Shown here: one piece after another, positions 44,177 through 54,855 of the stretch
Layout of the letters: every line of letters starts with the position of its first letter
Numbering within the stretch: the stretch's first letter is position 1
NCBI RefSeq assembly: GCF_900116535.1
Contig: NZ_FPAU01000001.1
Location: 434,001-498,000, forward strand
Direction: 5' to 3'
DNA: 64,000 bases
Origin: Kosakonia arachidis
Lineage (GTDB): Bacteria; Pseudomonadota; Gammaproteobacteria; Enterobacterales; Enterobacteriaceae
Translations under genes and position numbers: made by a program
The notes under the pieces: model-generated
Seen by the model: the letters and a program-made list of their open reading frames with translations, nothing else
Databases searched by the model: none
What the model was told of the DNA's origin: nothing

Positions 44177-44264
44177 GTCTACAACGGATGATACTGAGCG
44201 CACGGCTCACTGTGAAGTGATTTGGCGCACATTTGCCGGAATTATGAATGTTCCGGTTGTTGGC

Positions 44265-45068
44265 TCAGTAACCTGCTTTATCAATTATAAAACTGTTCCC
44301 GCAGTTACCGGGGTGCGGTTGCGGTAAAAGGGAACCGTTAACCAACGGGGCATTGATAGCATCGGCTTTGATGGCTATTTGTATTCCCGTCAGCCATGCT
44401 GGATTGCCGCTACAGGTCAGCTTCACCGCTTTCACGCTTTGTTCGCCGTATGCTTTGGCGACGGCCGCATTGAATGCATCGCGGGTGACGGTTTTTCCGT
44501 AATTTTCTGCGAGAAAAATGCCGAGCGGGCTGGCTTTGATTTCGGTATTCAGGCGCACCATCGTACCGAAATAGTCATCCGGATCGAATCCGAAACAGAC
44601 GCCGTGTTTAGCATATTCATAGCGTTCAAGGCAGGTATTGCTACCTGCGCCGGGCATGACGGCATTCAATTTATTCGCCACTTCCAACGATAAACCGGTT
44701 TCCGCTGCGGCGCATTTCTGGCTGGTTTTGGCTTCTGGAAGATTAGGAACCGGACGGGTGGCGCAGCCGTAACGCATCCAGCGATGATCGTCAACACCGC
44801 GCATGGCGATGGATTTCGGAAGAGCAGGCCACAGACCGTGTACCGTCAGGTAATCCGCTTTATTAGCGGGTTCTTTTCGCGGACGGCATTCATCGGGCTC
44901 GCTTCGCCCGCTGTCATGCAGACTCTGGCAAAACCCTGTTTGCCATGACAGTGCCAGCACATAGCGATCAAAATCACCATATTGTTTGGGCTGGAGCGGC
45001 GCAGAGTGTGCAGTAGAGAGCTGGATAGCAGCAACGCACAGGCCGATGGAGAGTCCCTTTTTAATCAT
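44265..45068 (-). CDS. rna: Ribonuclease I
   Basis: 267 aa T2-family periplasmic RNase. Signal peptide (LSIGLCVAAIQLSTAHSA), active-site regions VHGLWPALP and YEYAKHGVCFGFD with catalytic His residues. Degrades RNA in the periplasm to nucleotides. Confidence 0.95.
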   Translation of the reverse strand: MIKKGLSIGLCVAAIQLSTAHSAPLQPKQYGDFDRYVLALSWQTGFCQSLHDSGRSEPDECRPRKEPANKADYLTVHGLWPALPKSIAMRGVDDHRWMRYGCATRPVPNLPEAKTSQKCAAAETGLSLEVANKLNAVMPGAGSNTCLERYEYAKHGVCFGFDPDDYFGTMVRLNTEIKASPLGIFLAENYGKTVTRDAFNAAVAKAYGEQSVKAVKLTCSGNPAWLTGIQIAIKADAINAPLVNGSLLPQPHPGNCGNSFIIDKAGY

Positions 45069-45119
45069 TTCATTTCCTGATGCATGAGTCCGGATAATTA
45101 CTATGAGTTATTAAAGCAT

Positions 45120-45146
45120 AAAAAAAGCGCCGGTCAGGCGCTTTTT
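45120..45146. terminator. Hairpin upstream of rna
   Basis: AAAAAGCGCC-GGTCA-GGCGCTTTTT, symmetrical with A and T tracts, so it can act on both strands. It separates rna from the dcuC remnant. Confidence 0.8.
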
Positions 45147-45175
45147 CATAAGAGGTGTTGATTGTTTATTGTTGG

Positions 45176-45319
45176 TTAATAAATCGCAGCTTGCGGAACC
45201 CGAAATTCAGTAACAATAATCACCACAATCAGGCCAACGATTAGCTGAACTGACGCGCATTTTACCACTTCAAACGGCGAATATTCGCCATTCCTGCGAC
45301 CACAATCACCACGACGGAA
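45176..45319 (-). pseudogene. dcuC: dcuC, C-terminal remnant
   Basis: On the minus strand VSVVVIVVAGMANI in one frame and SPFEVVKCASVQLIVGLIVV in the next form a frameshifted end of a DcuC-type C4-dicarboxylate carrier. dcuC lies next to pagP in E. coli, so this is the expected gene, deleted except for its last ~46 codons. It abuts the CusA fragment on the other strand. Confidence 0.7.
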
Positions 45320-45322
45320 ACC

Positions 45323-45933
45323 CGAGAGATGCAGCAGCGGGTGGCTCAGCGGGTTAAGTTGCCGCATGGTCTGACGCTGTCGGGGTTCGGACAGTTTGGA
45401 TACCTGGAGCGTGCGACGGCGACGCTGAAGTTCGGTTTGTCGGTAACAGTAATGATTATCTTTGGTCTTGCTGTTTATTATCTTTAAATGTGTCACCGAT
45501 ACCCTGTTAATAATGGGGATATTGTCTTTCTCATTGATTGGCGGCGTCTGGTTATTATGGCTGCTGGGATATAACTTGTCCGTTGCCGGTGCCGTTGGAT
45601 TTATTGCGCTGGCCCGTATCGCAGCGGAGTTCGGCGTTATTATGGTGCTCTTCTTAACCACTCGCTGGATAAAAATCGTCAATGCGATCCGCAGGAAGGA
45701 AATAAGATGCTGCTACGGGCAATTTATGAGGGGCCGTGTTGTGCATGCGGTCAAAGGTGATGACTGTCGCGACCATTATGGCGGGATTGTTGCCCATCAT
45801 GTGTGGCAGTTGCTGTGGATCTGAGGTGATGCGCCGCATCGCTGCACCGATGATCGGTGGCATGGTCACTGCGCCATTACTTTCGATGTTTCTCATTCCG
45901 ATGGTTTATTACTTGTTACACCGTCGACGCTAA
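45323..45933 (+). pseudogene. CusA/SilA-type metal efflux pump, C-terminal remnant
   Basis: Three frames together give the end of an RND heavy-metal pump: MQQRVAQRVKLPHGLTLSGF (45329), then FSLIGGVWLLWLLGYNLSVA and GAVGFIALARIAAEFGVIM, then [14 protein letters not shown] and [20 protein letters not shown]. At least two frameshifts and an internal TAA break it. No cusB, cusF or regulator is present. Confidence 0.85.
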
Positions 45934-46096
45934 TAAAAAATACGCCACAATATTGTTGCGGCGTAACATATTGTATTTAACATGTAAGTTAGTAGCGGAA
46001 TAAGGAGTTTTCGTTATATTTTCAGAATTAATCTGATTTCGTTAAGCGTTTATTCAGATAGTCTGTTACAGACTATACATCAATACGTAAAATGGA

Positions 46097-46666
46097 ATGC
46101 ATACGGTGTCTGTTAAAAATAAAATTTTTACGCTTTTCGCTATATTTTGCCAGTTTTCGGTGGTTTCCCTGACGCACGCAGCTCAGCAGTCCTGGTTCTC
46201 CGATTTTACCGACGACGTAAAGCAAACCTGGCAAGCGCCAGATCATTACGATCTCTATGTTCCGGCCATTACCTGGCATGCGCGTTTTGCCTATGACAAA
46301 GTAAAAACTGACCGTTATAACGAACGCCCGTGGGGTGCCGGATTCGGTCAGGATCGCTGGGATGAAAAAGGCAACTGGCACGGCTTGTACCTGATGGCCT
46401 TTAAAGACTCGTTTAATAAATGGGAACCGATTGGCGGCTACGGTTGGGAGAAAACCTGGCGACCACTGGCGGATGATAATTTCCATCTTGGACTCGGTTA
46501 CACCGTAGGCGTAACGGCGCGTGATAACTGGAATTACATTCCGATTCCGGTGCTGTTACCGCTGGCCTCAATGGGCTATGGTCCGGTTACGTTCCAGATG
46601 ACCTACATCCCAGGAACCTACAATAACGGAAACGTTTACTTCGCGTGGATGCGCTTTCAGTTTTGA
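46097..46666 (+). CDS. pagP: Lipid A palmitoyltransferase PagP (CrcA)
   Basis: 189 aa. Signal peptide to about residue 28, then an eight-strand barrel. Conserved [10 protein letters not shown] (catalytic His), [20 protein letters not shown] (catalytic Asp-Ser) and the end YFAWMRFQF. Moves palmitate from phospholipid to lipid A in the outer membrane, giving resistance to cationic peptides. The usual PhoP control is not evident to me in the short upstream gap. Confidence 0.95.
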   Translation: MHTVSVKNKIFTLFAIFCQFSVVSLTHAAQQSWFSDFTDDVKQTWQAPDHYDLYVPAITWHARFAYDKVKTDRYNERPWGAGFGQDRWDEKGNWHGLYLMAFKDSFNKWEPIGGYGWEKTWRPLADDNFHLGLGYTVGVTARDNWNYIPIPVLLPLASMGYGPVTFQMTYIPGTYNNGNVYFAWMRFQF

Positions 46667-46871
46667 TTTTTGCCAATGTGCCAATGTGCCAATGAACGAT
46701 ACGCTGCACAGTTCTTAAACAGGACAAAAAATGCGGAATAAAGCGTCAAAGAACAAAACTTAGCGACATTTATCACTTTTTAGCGAATAACGACTGGACA
46801 AAGGTCGCCACAATTGATGTACTGATACCCGACACAGCATTTGTGTCGTTTTTCATGTAAAGGTAATTTTG

Positions 46872-47081
46872 ATGTCTAAGATTAAAGGTAACGTTAAGTG
46901 GTTTAATGAATCCAAAGGATTCGGTTTCATTACTCCGGAAGATGGCAGCAAAGATGTGTTTGTACACTTCTCTGCAATCCAGAGCAATGGTTTCAAAACT
47001 CTGGCTGAAGGTCAGCGCGTTGAGTTTGAAATCACTAACGGTGCCAAAGGCCCTTCTGCTGCGAACGTAATGCCTGTTTAA
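46872..47081 (+). CDS. cspE: Cold-shock-like protein CspE
   Basis: 69 aa. RNA-binding motifs [20 protein letters not shown] and [10 protein letters not shown]. Constitutive RNA chaperone and antiterminator. The ATG at 46872 is preceded by AAAGGTAATTTTG. A strong terminator follows. Confidence 0.96.
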   Translation: MSKIKGNVKWFNESKGFGFITPEDGSKDVFVHFSAIQSNGFKTLAEGQRVEFEITNGAKGPSAANVMPV

Positions 47082-47105
47082 TTCAGCTACGTAAGCAAGA
47101 GTTCC

Positions 47106-47134
47106 AAAACCCGCTGATAAAGCGGGTTTTTTTA
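47106..47134 (+). terminator. cspE terminator
   Basis: AAACCCGCT-GATAA-AGCGGGTTT followed by a T run. Confidence 0.9.
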
Positions 47135-47139
47135 TGCCT

Positions 47140-47523
47140 TCAGTTAGCATTAACGGCGGAAAAGAGCCAGAAAGCCAGCGCAGTCATTGCAAACGATCCC
47201 AGCAAGTTAACTGCTACGTTCAACAACGCCCAACTGACCCGACCTTCCTGCAACAAAAACACCACTTCAGCCGAAAAGGTGGAAAATGTCGTCAGCCCGC
47301 CACAGAAGCCGGTGGTAAGCAGCACTTTCCACACCGGATCGATATGCGTCATTCGGTTGAACCACGCCAGCCCCATGCCAATAATAAATGCACCCACCAG
47401 GTTGGCGGTTAAGGTGCCAAGGGGGATTATCTGATGCGTCGGGTTTAGCTTCATACTGAGCATCCAGCGCGCAACGCTGCCTGTACCTCCACCGACAAAT
47501 ACAGCAAAAAGAAGTTGTAACAC
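47140..47523 (-). CDS. crcB: Fluoride ion exporter CrcB
   Basis: 127 aa with four membrane segments. Conserved [24 protein letters not shown] and [13 protein letters not shown], the Fluc channel signature. Exports fluoride. Convergent with cspE. No fluoride riboswitch consensus is seen upstream. Confidence 0.95.
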   Translation of the reverse strand: MLQLLFAVFVGGGTGSVARWMLSMKLNPTHQIIPLGTLTANLVGAFIIGMGLAWFNRMTHIDPVWKVLLTTGFCGGLTTFSTFSAEVVFLLQEGRVSWALLNVAVNLLGSFAMTALAFWLFSAVNAN

Positions 47524-47612
47524 TGAGAAATCCTGCTATTTGATTTGTTAAAGTATTGAGTTTAGCGCCGTAACGACTTTCTGGCTATGGCGGCACAGCG
47601 GAGGGGAAAACG

Positions 47613-48401
47613 ATGATTGTTGCAGCCGGGCAGTTTGCTGTTACACCAGACTGGAAAACCAATGCATTAACTTGCGTCGAGCTGATGGCGCAAGCGGCAC
47701 AACAACAGGCGTCGCTACTGGTGTTGCCAGAGGCGTTACTGGCCCGGGATGATACTGACCCTTTTCTTTCGGTAAAATCGGCGCAGAGGCTCGATGGTGG
47801 CTTTCTGCGCCTGCTTCTTGAAGAGAGCCGCCGGAATAGCATGACCACCGTACTGACGGTGCATGTTCCCTCTGCGGAAGGGCGGGCTGTCAATACGCTG
47901 GTGGCGTTATGCCGGGGAGAGGTCATCGCAGAGTATGCAAAGCTCCACCTCTATGACGCGTTTAATATGCAGGAGTCAGCGCGGGTGGATGCGGGAAGCA
48001 TTCTGCCACCGCTGATTGAGGTTGGCGGAATGCAGGTCGGGTTGATGACCTGTTATGATTTGCGTTTTCCGGAGCTGGCTTTGACACTGGCGCTTGCGGG
48101 TGCGCAACTGCTGGTTCTGCCTGCCGCATGGGTGCGAGGGCCGCTAAAGGAGCAGCACTGGGCAACATTGCTGTCTGCCCGGGCGCTGGATACCACGTGT
48201 TACGTGGTGGCCGCCGGAGAGTGTGGCAACAAGAATATCGGTCAGAGTCGGGTTGTCGATCCGCAAGGTGTAACCCTTGCTGCGGCAGCAGAAGCGCCAC
48301 AACTGATTTATGCTGATGTTACGGCAGACCGCGTAACACAAACGCGAGAGAAACTTCCCGTTTTACAGAATCGACGCTTTGCGCCGCCGCAACTGCTGTG
48401 A
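47613..48401 (+). CDS. Nit2-like deaminated glutathione amidase
   Basis: 262 aa carbon-nitrogen hydrolase. Catalytic Glu ([10 protein letters not shown]), Lys ([11 protein letters not shown]) and Cys ([11 protein letters not shown]) are all present. Members repair glutathione deaminated by transaminases. The same locus in E. coli K-12 (ybeM) is annotated as interrupted; this copy is intact. Confidence 0.9.
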   Translation: MIVAAGQFAVTPDWKTNALTCVELMAQAAQQQASLLVLPEALLARDDTDPFLSVKSAQRLDGGFLRLLLEESRRNSMTTVLTVHVPSAEGRAVNTLVALCRGEVIAEYAKLHLYDAFNMQESARVDAGSILPPLIEVGGMQVGLMTCYDLRFPELALTLALAGAQLLVLPAAWVRGPLKEQHWATLLSARALDTTCYVVAAGECGNKNIGQSRVVDPQGVTLAAAAEAPQLIYADVTADRVTQTREKLPVLQNRRFAPPQLL

Positions 48402-48528
48402 TGTTTTTTTAAACAAAACTTGATTCATCTCGTTACAGATTGCTATTGTGTGCGCGCGTCAAATGATCGTTAATGAAGTCAGGTTATAATGACGTTTTAT
48501 ACAGCCTGTTTTACGAAAGAAGGTATCT

Positions 48529-48726
48529 ATGGGTGAAATTAGTATTACCAAGCTGCTGGTCGTGGCCGCGCTGGTTGTTCTGCTGTTTGGGACCAAGAAG
48601 TTGCGTACGCTGGGCGGCGATCTGGGCGCAGCCATCAAAGGCTTCAAAAAAGCCATGAATGATGACGATGCTGCGAAGAAAGACGCTGATGAAGTGACAG
48701 CAGAAAAACTCACTCACAAAGAGTGA
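48529..48726 (+). CDS. tatE: Sec-independent translocase protein TatE
   Basis: 65 aa TatA paralogue. Membrane helix [20 protein letters not shown] then an amphipathic helix ([17 protein letters not shown]) with the FGTKKLR hinge. Forms part of the twin-arginine pore. Alone, as in E. coli, between nit2 and lipA. Confidence 0.95.
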   Translation: MGEISITKLLVVAALVVLLFGTKKLRTLGGDLGAAIKGFKKAMNDDDAAKKDADEVTAEKLTHKE

Positions 48727-48742
48727 ACCGCCCCGACAGGCG

Positions 48743-48774
48743 AAAAAAAACCGGCGTTGAGGCCGGTTTTTTTG
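48743..48774. terminator. Bidirectional terminator between tatE and lipA
   Basis: AAAACCGGC / GCCGGTTTT hairpin with A and T tracts on both sides, between convergent genes. Confidence 0.9.
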
Positions 48775-48793
48775 TCTGGAGTGTAAGCAGGTG

Positions 48794-49759
48794 TTACTTC
48801 ACTTCAATACCTTTAGCCTGCAAGTCCGCGTGATAGGAAGAGCGAACGAACGGGCCGCACGCCGCATGGGTAAAGCCCATTGCCAGCGCTTCTTCTTTCA
48901 TCTCATCAAACTCATCCGGGCTGACATAGCGCTGAACCGGCAGGTGATGGCGGCTAGGCTGTAAATACTGCCCCAGCGTCAGCATCGTTACACCGTGGCG
49001 ACGCAGATCGCGCATCACATCGATAATTTCAGCATTCGTTTCGCCAAGCCCTACCATCAAACCGGATTTAGTTGGGATCTCCGGATGCGCTTCTTTAAAA
49101 CGCTCCAGTAGTTTCAGTGACCAGTTGTAATCGGCACCTGGACGTACCTGGCGATAGATACGCGGCACATTCTCCAGGTTATGGTTAAACACGTCTGGCG
49201 GCGTTGCGGTGAGGATATCCAGCGCGCGATCCATACGGCCACGGAAGTCCGGAACCAGTGTCTCAATTTTGATGGATGGACTTTTTTCACGGATTGCGGT
49301 GATGCAGTCCGCGAAATGCTGTGCACCGCCGTCACGCAGATCGTCACGGTCAACGGAAGTGATCACCACATAACGCAGTGCCATATCGGCAATTGTCTGC
49401 GCCAGTTTTTGTGGTTCGTTAGCGTCAGGTGCCACCGGACGGCCGTGCGCCACATCACAGAACGGACAACGGCGTGTACAGATGGCACCAAGGATCATAA
49501 AGGTGGCCGTTCCGTGGTTGAAACACTCAGCAAGGTTCGGGCAGGATGCTTCTTCACACACCGAGTGCAGCCCATTTTTACGCATGGCTGCTTTGATCCC
49601 CTGGATACGGGAAGAATCTGCCGGGAGTTTGATTTTCATCCATTCCGGTTTTCTCAGCAGAGCTTCGCGCTCGATTGCCACATTTTTAACCGGGATAAGA
49701 GCCATTTTATCGGCATCGCGGTACTTAACACCGCGTTCCATCACAATGGGTTTACTCAT
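48794..49759 (-). CDS. lipA: Lipoyl synthase
   Basis: 321 aa radical SAM enzyme. N-terminal auxiliary cluster motif [12 protein letters not shown] and radical [11 protein letters not shown]. Inserts two sulfurs into octanoyl groups on lipoyl domains. LipB, its substrate supplier, lies two genes upstream. Confidence 0.97.
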   Translation of the reverse strand: MSKPIVMERGVKYRDADKMALIPVKNVAIEREALLRKPEWMKIKLPADSSRIQGIKAAMRKNGLHSVCEEASCPNLAECFNHGTATFMILGAICTRRCPFCDVAHGRPVAPDANEPQKLAQTIADMALRYVVITSVDRDDLRDGGAQHFADCITAIREKSPSIKIETLVPDFRGRMDRALDILTATPPDVFNHNLENVPRIYRQVRPGADYNWSLKLLERFKEAHPEIPTKSGLMVGLGETNAEIIDVMRDLRRHGVTMLTLGQYLQPSRHHLPVQRYVSPDEFDEMKEEALAMGFTHAACGPFVRSSYHADLQAKGIEVK

Positions 49760-49971
49760 AGCGTGCGTGTTCCAGTTGCGGATAACGAAGTAAGTATTTC
49801 AATTCAAGGGAATGTTGTATTTATCAACTATTTTTGAATTAACGTGCGCGCAGTATACCATTATCAGCGAGTAGAAAGCAGCCTGACAGCGGGGGCAATT
49901 TGTAAAATAGTTGTTGTTTTGTGCCAAACGCCCAGCAATCGTTAGGCACTTTCACCAGGGGAGAACGGGCG

Positions 49972-50925
49972 TTAAAAAGCCTGTCGGATAACATTAATGA
50001 CATTCTCCAGTACCGGATCGCGCAAACTCAATTTATTGTAATACAAGGATATATCGACCCGTTCGCTGCTAAGCGGCGGAAAATCGATTTCGACCAGTGG
50101 CCAGCAACCACAGAAAAGTTTGAACAAACGTGTCGGCATCAGGCCGAGCAGATCGCTGTTGCCGATCAGGGCTGCAATAGTAAACACATTGTAACTGCTA
50201 AAACTCACCTGACGTTCCGGAAAAAGATCCTGTACACGCTGACGCAGCCCGCTCAGTTTTTGCCCTTCCAGCATCAGCAGTGTGTGCTCATACTTTTGCA
50301 AAACCGCTTCGTTGATCGGCTCATTCAGACAAGGATGTCCTTTGCGACACACCAGCATCATCCGGTCGCTATACAACACGTGATGATTGAGCGTGCGCGA
50401 ACTGGCAATATTCGTATCAATAATCAAATCAGTCTGAAACTGGCTAAGCTGGTTTTCTGCGTCGTTTATCGGAATATTACGCATCATCAGGTGCGGAGCG
50501 TGCTCCTTAATAGCCTGAAAGATAATCGGAATAACTAAGGCGCCGATCGACGGCGGCGTGCCAATCGTAATGGTACGTTGTTTGTCGTAGCTACCGGTAA
50601 GATCCAATGCACCAAGAATCGACTCCAGTCCCTGGCTGATGTATTCATGCAAATGCAAGGCATAGGCGGTCGGCGTAACGCCCTGGCCTTTACGAATAAA
50701 AAGCGGATCTGGAAATATTAAGCGCAGCTTTTGAATCGATTGGCTAATAGCAGAAGGCGTGAGGTTAAGTACTTTTGCCGCGTTGACGATCCCTTTATGA
50801 ACATATACAGCTTCAAAAATTGTCAGTAAGTTGAGATCAATATTGCGCAGTGTCCGGAAGATTTGCGGCTTAGCATCTTCAGGGCGAACGGTTATTCGCT
50901 TTTCCGGTGGGTTATTATTATCCAT
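49972..50925 (-). CDS. ybeF: LysR-family regulator YbeF
   Basis: 317 aa. A ~27-residue N-terminal tail precedes the HTH (LLTIFEAVYVHKGIVNAAKV, then TPSAISQSIQKLR), followed by the effector domain. Sits between lipA and lipB as in E. coli. Targets unknown. Confidence 0.9.
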   Translation of the reverse strand: MDNNNPPEKRITVRPEDAKPQIFRTLRNIDLNLLTIFEAVYVHKGIVNAAKVLNLTPSAISQSIQKLRLIFPDPLFIRKGQGVTPTAYALHLHEYISQGLESILGALDLTGSYDKQRTITIGTPPSIGALVIPIIFQAIKEHAPHLMMRNIPINDAENQLSQFQTDLIIDTNIASSRTLNHHVLYSDRMMLVCRKGHPCLNEPINEAVLQKYEHTLLMLEGQKLSGLRQRVQDLFPERQVSFSSYNVFTIAALIGNSDLLGLMPTRLFKLFCGCWPLVEIDFPPLSSERVDISLYYNKLSLRDPVLENVINVIRQAF

Positions 50926-51227
50926 GCTTGTGCTCCATAATCATTCGCAACATGAATGATAGTTGAATTGGTTTTTTAGTTGATTATTAATTTGAGTTAA
51001 CATCCTGTCATGCATCATCATTACGTAGTTTTTTCATCATGATGCGAACATTGCGCTCGAAATTGCAGGCCTGAAGCACGCATATGAAGCCCGGAATAGC
51101 ACCGTAATGCATATTTGCCAGACAAGGCAGGTAGGTTGAAAATAGAGAAGAAGGCGTCTGTTGTAAAGCGCTAACATGCCAGTTAAATAATGACCCGCAC
51201 GAAATGCGGGTCAAAATACATGATATA
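50926..51227. other. ybeF-lipB intergenic region
   Basis: About 300 bp, AT-rich near ybeF with its promoter, and the lipB terminator at its end. No gene seen. Confidence 0.5.
51191..51213 (-). terminator. lipB terminator
   Basis: TGACCCGCA-CGAAA-TGCGGGTCA; the T run on the minus strand is weak. Confidence 0.6.
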
Positions 51228-51869
51228 TTAAGCATCCATATATTGATGTGGTGGATTGTTTAGTAACGCTAAAAATTGCTGAACAAGAATTGGCCTTATG
51301 TTCTCCATGCCAGTATTTTCCGTCAGTTGGCTGACCTGCGTCATTTCCATCCCGGCATAGCCACAGGGATTGATGCGCATAAACGGCGCCAGATCCATGT
51401 CGATATTTAATGCCAGCCCGTGAAATGAGCAGCCTTTACGGATACGCAAACCCAGCGAACAGATCTTCTTCCCCTGCACATACACGCCCGGTGCGTCAGC
51501 ACGTGCTTGCGCATTGATACCCTGCGTCGCTAGCGTGTTGATCACCGTATTTTCCAGCAACGTAACAAGCTCACGCACGCCAATTTTGCGGCGTTTTAGG
51601 TTGATCAGCACGTACATCACTTGTTGGCCTGGGCCGTGATAGGTCACCTGACCGCCGCGATCGCTCTGGATAACCGGAATATCGCCAGGTGCCAGAACGT
51701 GTTCAGCTTTACCGGCCTGGCCTTGAGTAAACACCGGGTAGTGCTCTACCAGCCAGAGTTCATCAGGCGCTGTATCGTCGCGGGTATCAGTGAAGTCATG
51801 CATTTGTTGGGACACTGGCTCGTAAGGTTGCAGGCCCAGATTGCGGATAAGAATAGTGTCCTGAGACAA
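51228..51869 (-). CDS. lipB: Octanoyl-[ACP]:protein octanoyltransferase
   Basis: 213 aa. [12 protein letters not shown], catalytic Lys region [10 protein letters not shown] and Cys in [10 protein letters not shown]. Transfers octanoate from acyl carrier protein to lipoyl domains before LipA acts. ybeD lies upstream. Confidence 0.96.
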   Translation of the reverse strand: MSQDTILIRNLGLQPYEPVSQQMHDFTDTRDDTAPDELWLVEHYPVFTQGQAGKAEHVLAPGDIPVIQSDRGGQVTYHGPGQQVMYVLINLKRRKIGVRELVTLLENTVINTLATQGINAQARADAPGVYVQGKKICSLGLRIRKGCSFHGLALNIDMDLAPFMRINPCGYAGMEMTQVSQLTENTGMENIRPILVQQFLALLNNPPHQYMDA

Positions 51870-51954
51870 AACGGCATCTCCGACGGAGAAAAGAGTGAAG
51901 GGAGTATATCACAGCGAAGACGTTACCCGAATGTTTCCGGGTAACGCCAGACTA

Positions 51955-52218
51955 TTACAGAACCATACGCACAATTTCAATGTTGCCGAGTTCTTCGTAC
52001 AACGTTTCAACTTGTTCAATATGGGTGGCGGTGATGGTGATGGATACCGAGTGGTAATTGCCTTTACTGCTCGGTTTTACCTGCGGAGAGTAATCACCAG
52101 GCGCGTGGCGCTGCACCACTTCAACCACCAGATCAACCAGCTCTGGCTTCGCCAGACCCATCACTTTGTAAGTAAAGGGTGTCGGGAATTCAAGCAGTTC
52201 TTTGAGATTGGTTTTCAT
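51955..52218 (-). CDS. ybeD: UPF0250 protein YbeD
   Basis: 87 aa ferredoxin-like protein ([20 protein letters not shown], then [20 protein letters not shown]) of the DUF493 family, resembling ACT-type regulatory domains. Conserved between dacA and lipB in enterobacteria; molecular role not established. Confidence 0.95.
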   Translation of the reverse strand: MKTNLKELLEFPTPFTYKVMGLAKPELVDLVVEVVQRHAPGDYSPQVKPSSKGNYHSVSITITATHIEQVETLYEELGNIEIVRMVL

Positions 52219-52239
52219 GTCAGCTCCGGCGTAAAAAAT

Positions 52240-52271
52240 AATAACTCCTGCCGGATGGGCAGGAGTTTTTC
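52240..52271. terminator. Terminator between ybeD and dacA
   Basis: AACTCCTGCC / GGCAGGAGTT hairpin with T tracts on both strands; on the minus strand it would end dacA transcription. Confidence 0.75.
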
Positions 52272-52322
52272 TGAGATGCTAAGTATATGGGGACGGAAAT
52301 CACACTTTCAAGTGTTCAATTT

Positions 52323-53534
52323 TTAACCAAACCAGTGATGGAACATCAATTTAATGTAATCAATGACTTTGCCAAAGAAATTGCCTTCTGGAATCTCCTG
52401 CAACACCACCAGTGGGCGTTGCTCAATGGTTTTGCCATCTAACTGGAAGTTAATGGAACCAACAACCTGATTTTTCTGCAGTGGCGCATGCAGTTCGCTG
52501 GTGTTCAGCACATAGCTGGCTTTCAGATCTTTCATGCGGCCGCGTGGAATGGTCAGGTAAACGTCTTTATCGACGCCCAACGATGCGCGATCGCTGTTGC
52601 CAAACCAGGCTGGCTCAGAAGCGAACTCTTTGCCCGCTTTCAGTGGATTGACGGTTTCAAAGAAGCGGAAGCCCCAGGTCAGTAGTTTTTTGCTTTCGGT
52701 TTCGCGGCCTTTAAAGGTACGACCACCCATGACGGCAGAGATCAGGCGCATCTGACCTTCCGTTGCCGAAGCCACCAGGTTATAACCCGCTTTTTCGGTA
52801 TGACCGGTTTTGATACCGTCCACGTTCAGGCTGTTATCCCACAGCAGACCATTACGGTTGGCCTGGCGGATGCCGTTAAAGGTAAAGTCTTTTTCTTTAT
52901 AGATGGAGTATTCGTTCGGTACGTCGCGGATTAATGCCTGGCCAATCAGCGCCATATCGCGTGCGGAGCTATATTGGCCATCAGCGTCCAGGCCGTGAAC
53001 TGTCTGGAAGTGGCTGTTCTTTAAACCGAGCGCATTCACGTAGCTGTTCATCAGACCGACGAAAGCATCCTGGCTACCCGCAACATAATCGGCCATCGCT
53101 ACACAGGCGTCGTTGCCGGATTGCAGGTTGATACCGCGAATTAATTGAGAAACCGGCACCTGCATGCCTGGTTTCAGGAACATCAGCGAAGATCCACGGA
53201 ATACGGGGTTACCGGTCGCCCATGCATCCTTACCGATAGTCACCAAATCGCTGTCTTTAAACTTGCCTGCTTTCATCGCCTGGCCGATGACATAGCTGGT
53301 CATCATTTTGGTCAGGCTCGCCGGATCGCGGCGCGCGTCGGCGTTCTGTTCCGCCAGCACTTTACCGGAGTTGTAATCGATCAGGATATAAGATTCCGCG
53401 TCAATCTGCGGAACGCCTGGGATCATGGTTTTGATATTCAGATCATCAGCATGGGCAACGGTAAGAGACGCTGCAGTCAGCGCGGTGGTGAGCGCCAGGC
53501 GCTGCACAAAACGAACGGAAAAAGTGGTCTTCAT
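52323..53534 (-). CDS. dacA: D-alanyl-D-alanine carboxypeptidase (PBP5)
   Basis: 403 aa. Signal peptide, SLTK catalytic motif (PASLTKMM), SGN motif ([10 protein letters not shown]) and KTG ([14 protein letters not shown]), and a C-terminal amphipathic anchor ([16 protein letters not shown]). Trims pentapeptides of peptidoglycan in the periplasm. Confidence 0.97.
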   Translation of the reverse strand: MKTTFSVRFVQRLALTTALTAASLTVAHADDLNIKTMIPGVPQIDAESYILIDYNSGKVLAEQNADARRDPASLTKMMTSYVIGQAMKAGKFKDSDLVTIGKDAWATGNPVFRGSSLMFLKPGMQVPVSQLIRGINLQSGNDACVAMADYVAGSQDAFVGLMNSYVNALGLKNSHFQTVHGLDADGQYSSARDMALIGQALIRDVPNEYSIYKEKDFTFNGIRQANRNGLLWDNSLNVDGIKTGHTEKAGYNLVASATEGQMRLISAVMGGRTFKGRETESKKLLTWGFRFFETVNPLKAGKEFASEPAWFGNSDRASLGVDKDVYLTIPRGRMKDLKASYVLNTSELHAPLQKNQVVGSINFQLDGKTIEQRPLVVLQEIPEGNFFGKVIDYIKLMFHHWFG

Positions 53535-53672
53535 GGTCGAACAACGACATCCGTGATGGAGTTAAAAAAAGTGCCTTACTATAGCAAAAGCTATATCGGC
53601 AGGCATCTGACTTTAAGCATGACTTTGTTAATACTGCTTACATAAGCTGACAAAGTCAGACACCTTACCCAG

Positions 53673-54845
53673 TTACTGCGCGCCAGTGATAAAAGACTGT
53701 AACTGCGCTTCATTCTGCAGCCGTTGCTGCAGTGCACTGGCGTCTGCTTTGGTGCTGAATGGCCCAAGCTGAACACGCCATACCGCACCGTTTTGCGTCA
53801 CGCGGCCCGGTACAGAGAACTGCTGCGCCAGGCGCTGCTGATACTGCTGCGCGCGAGTCTGATCGCTGACGGCACCGACCTGCACCATATAGCCACTGCT
53901 GGCGGCGGCTGTTGCGCTGCTGGGGGTGACAGAATTTTGCACATGCCCCTGGACAGAGTCCGGCGCAGTAACCGGCGAGGTGCGGGTTGCTGGCATCACG
54001 GTTTGCGTTACCGGCGTGGTGGTCTGCGCGACTGGCGTCGTGGTCGCCGCTGCGGTTGGTTGCGCTGTTTCACTGCCTTCCAGCACGCCGCTGGGGAGCG
54101 GTGTCGGTGCGCCGAGGAAGCCGCCACTACTTACCGGCGCACCAGCGGCATCGCTGCTTTTTAGCGTATCGTTACTGATGGCCTGAACGTTGCCCTGCGG
54201 CTGTACAGGCTGCGGTGCGGAAGAGACACTGCCCGAACTGTCGCCGAGATCGGGACGCGCGGGCAGCACATAGGTTTGCTGCGCGACTTTAGTACAGTCC
54301 ATGCCCGGCCCGGAGAGTGAACCATCCTGAGCGACGATAATAGGGTCGATACGCACTTTGGTGTTATTCGACGTGTTCAGGCGATCCGCTGCCGCGCGCG
54401 ATAAAGAGATCACACGGTCGTTGCCATACGGTCCACGATCGTTGATGCGAACAACAATCATACGGCCGTTTGCCAGGTTAGTGATACGTGCGTAGCTTGG
54501 GATCGGCAACGTCGGATGGGCTGCCGTCAGTTGCGTTGGATCGAATGTTTCGCCGGAAGCGGTCAGATTGCTGCCCGGCTCAGCATCATAAATGGCGGCA
54601 AAACCGGCCTGGCTGAAACGGGAAGGATCCTTAACGATTTTGTAGCTCTTGCCGTCGCGCTCATAATCCTGATTTGCCGTGGCGTTCGGTGCCTCGTAAT
54701 GAGGCTCCGCTCCGCTGATCTCAACAACAGGACCAGTACACACCGTTGGTTGAGGCGCTACGGTCGTCTGCTGCTGCCCATCATCACTTGAACATGCTGC
54801 CAGTAACCCTGCTGCTATGCAGATCCCCAGCCATTGCTTACGCAT
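53673..54845 (-). CDS. rlpA: Rare lipoprotein A, peptidoglycan lytic enzyme/SPOR protein
   Basis: 390 aa. Lipobox GLLAACSS near residue 15, RlpA double-psi barrel (ARITNLANGRMIVVRINDRG, then YGNDRVISLSRAAADRL), a long Ser/Thr/Pro/Gln/Ala linker, and a C-terminal SPOR domain (YMVQVGAVSDQTRAQQYQQR). A little longer than E. coli RlpA, the extra being in the linker. I chose the ATG at 54845, with AAGAGGTGCGCA before it. Acts at the septum. Confidence 0.95.
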   Translation of the reverse strand: MRKQWLGICIAAGLLAACSSDDGQQQTTVAPQPTVCTGPVVEISGAEPHYEAPNATANQDYERDGKSYKIVKDPSRFSQAGFAAIYDAEPGSNLTASGETFDPTQLTAAHPTLPIPSYARITNLANGRMIVVRINDRGPYGNDRVISLSRAAADRLNTSNNTKVRIDPIIVAQDGSLSGPGMDCTKVAQQTYVLPARPDLGDSSGSVSSAPQPVQPQGNVQAISNDTLKSSDAAGAPVSSGGFLGAPTPLPSGVLEGSETAQPTAAATTTPVAQTTTPVTQTVMPATRTSPVTAPDSVQGHVQNSVTPSSATAAASSGYMVQVGAVSDQTRAQQYQQRLAQQFSVPGRVTQNGAVWRVQLGPFSTKADASALQQRLQNEAQLQSFITGAQ

Positions 54846-54855
54846 TGCGCACCTC

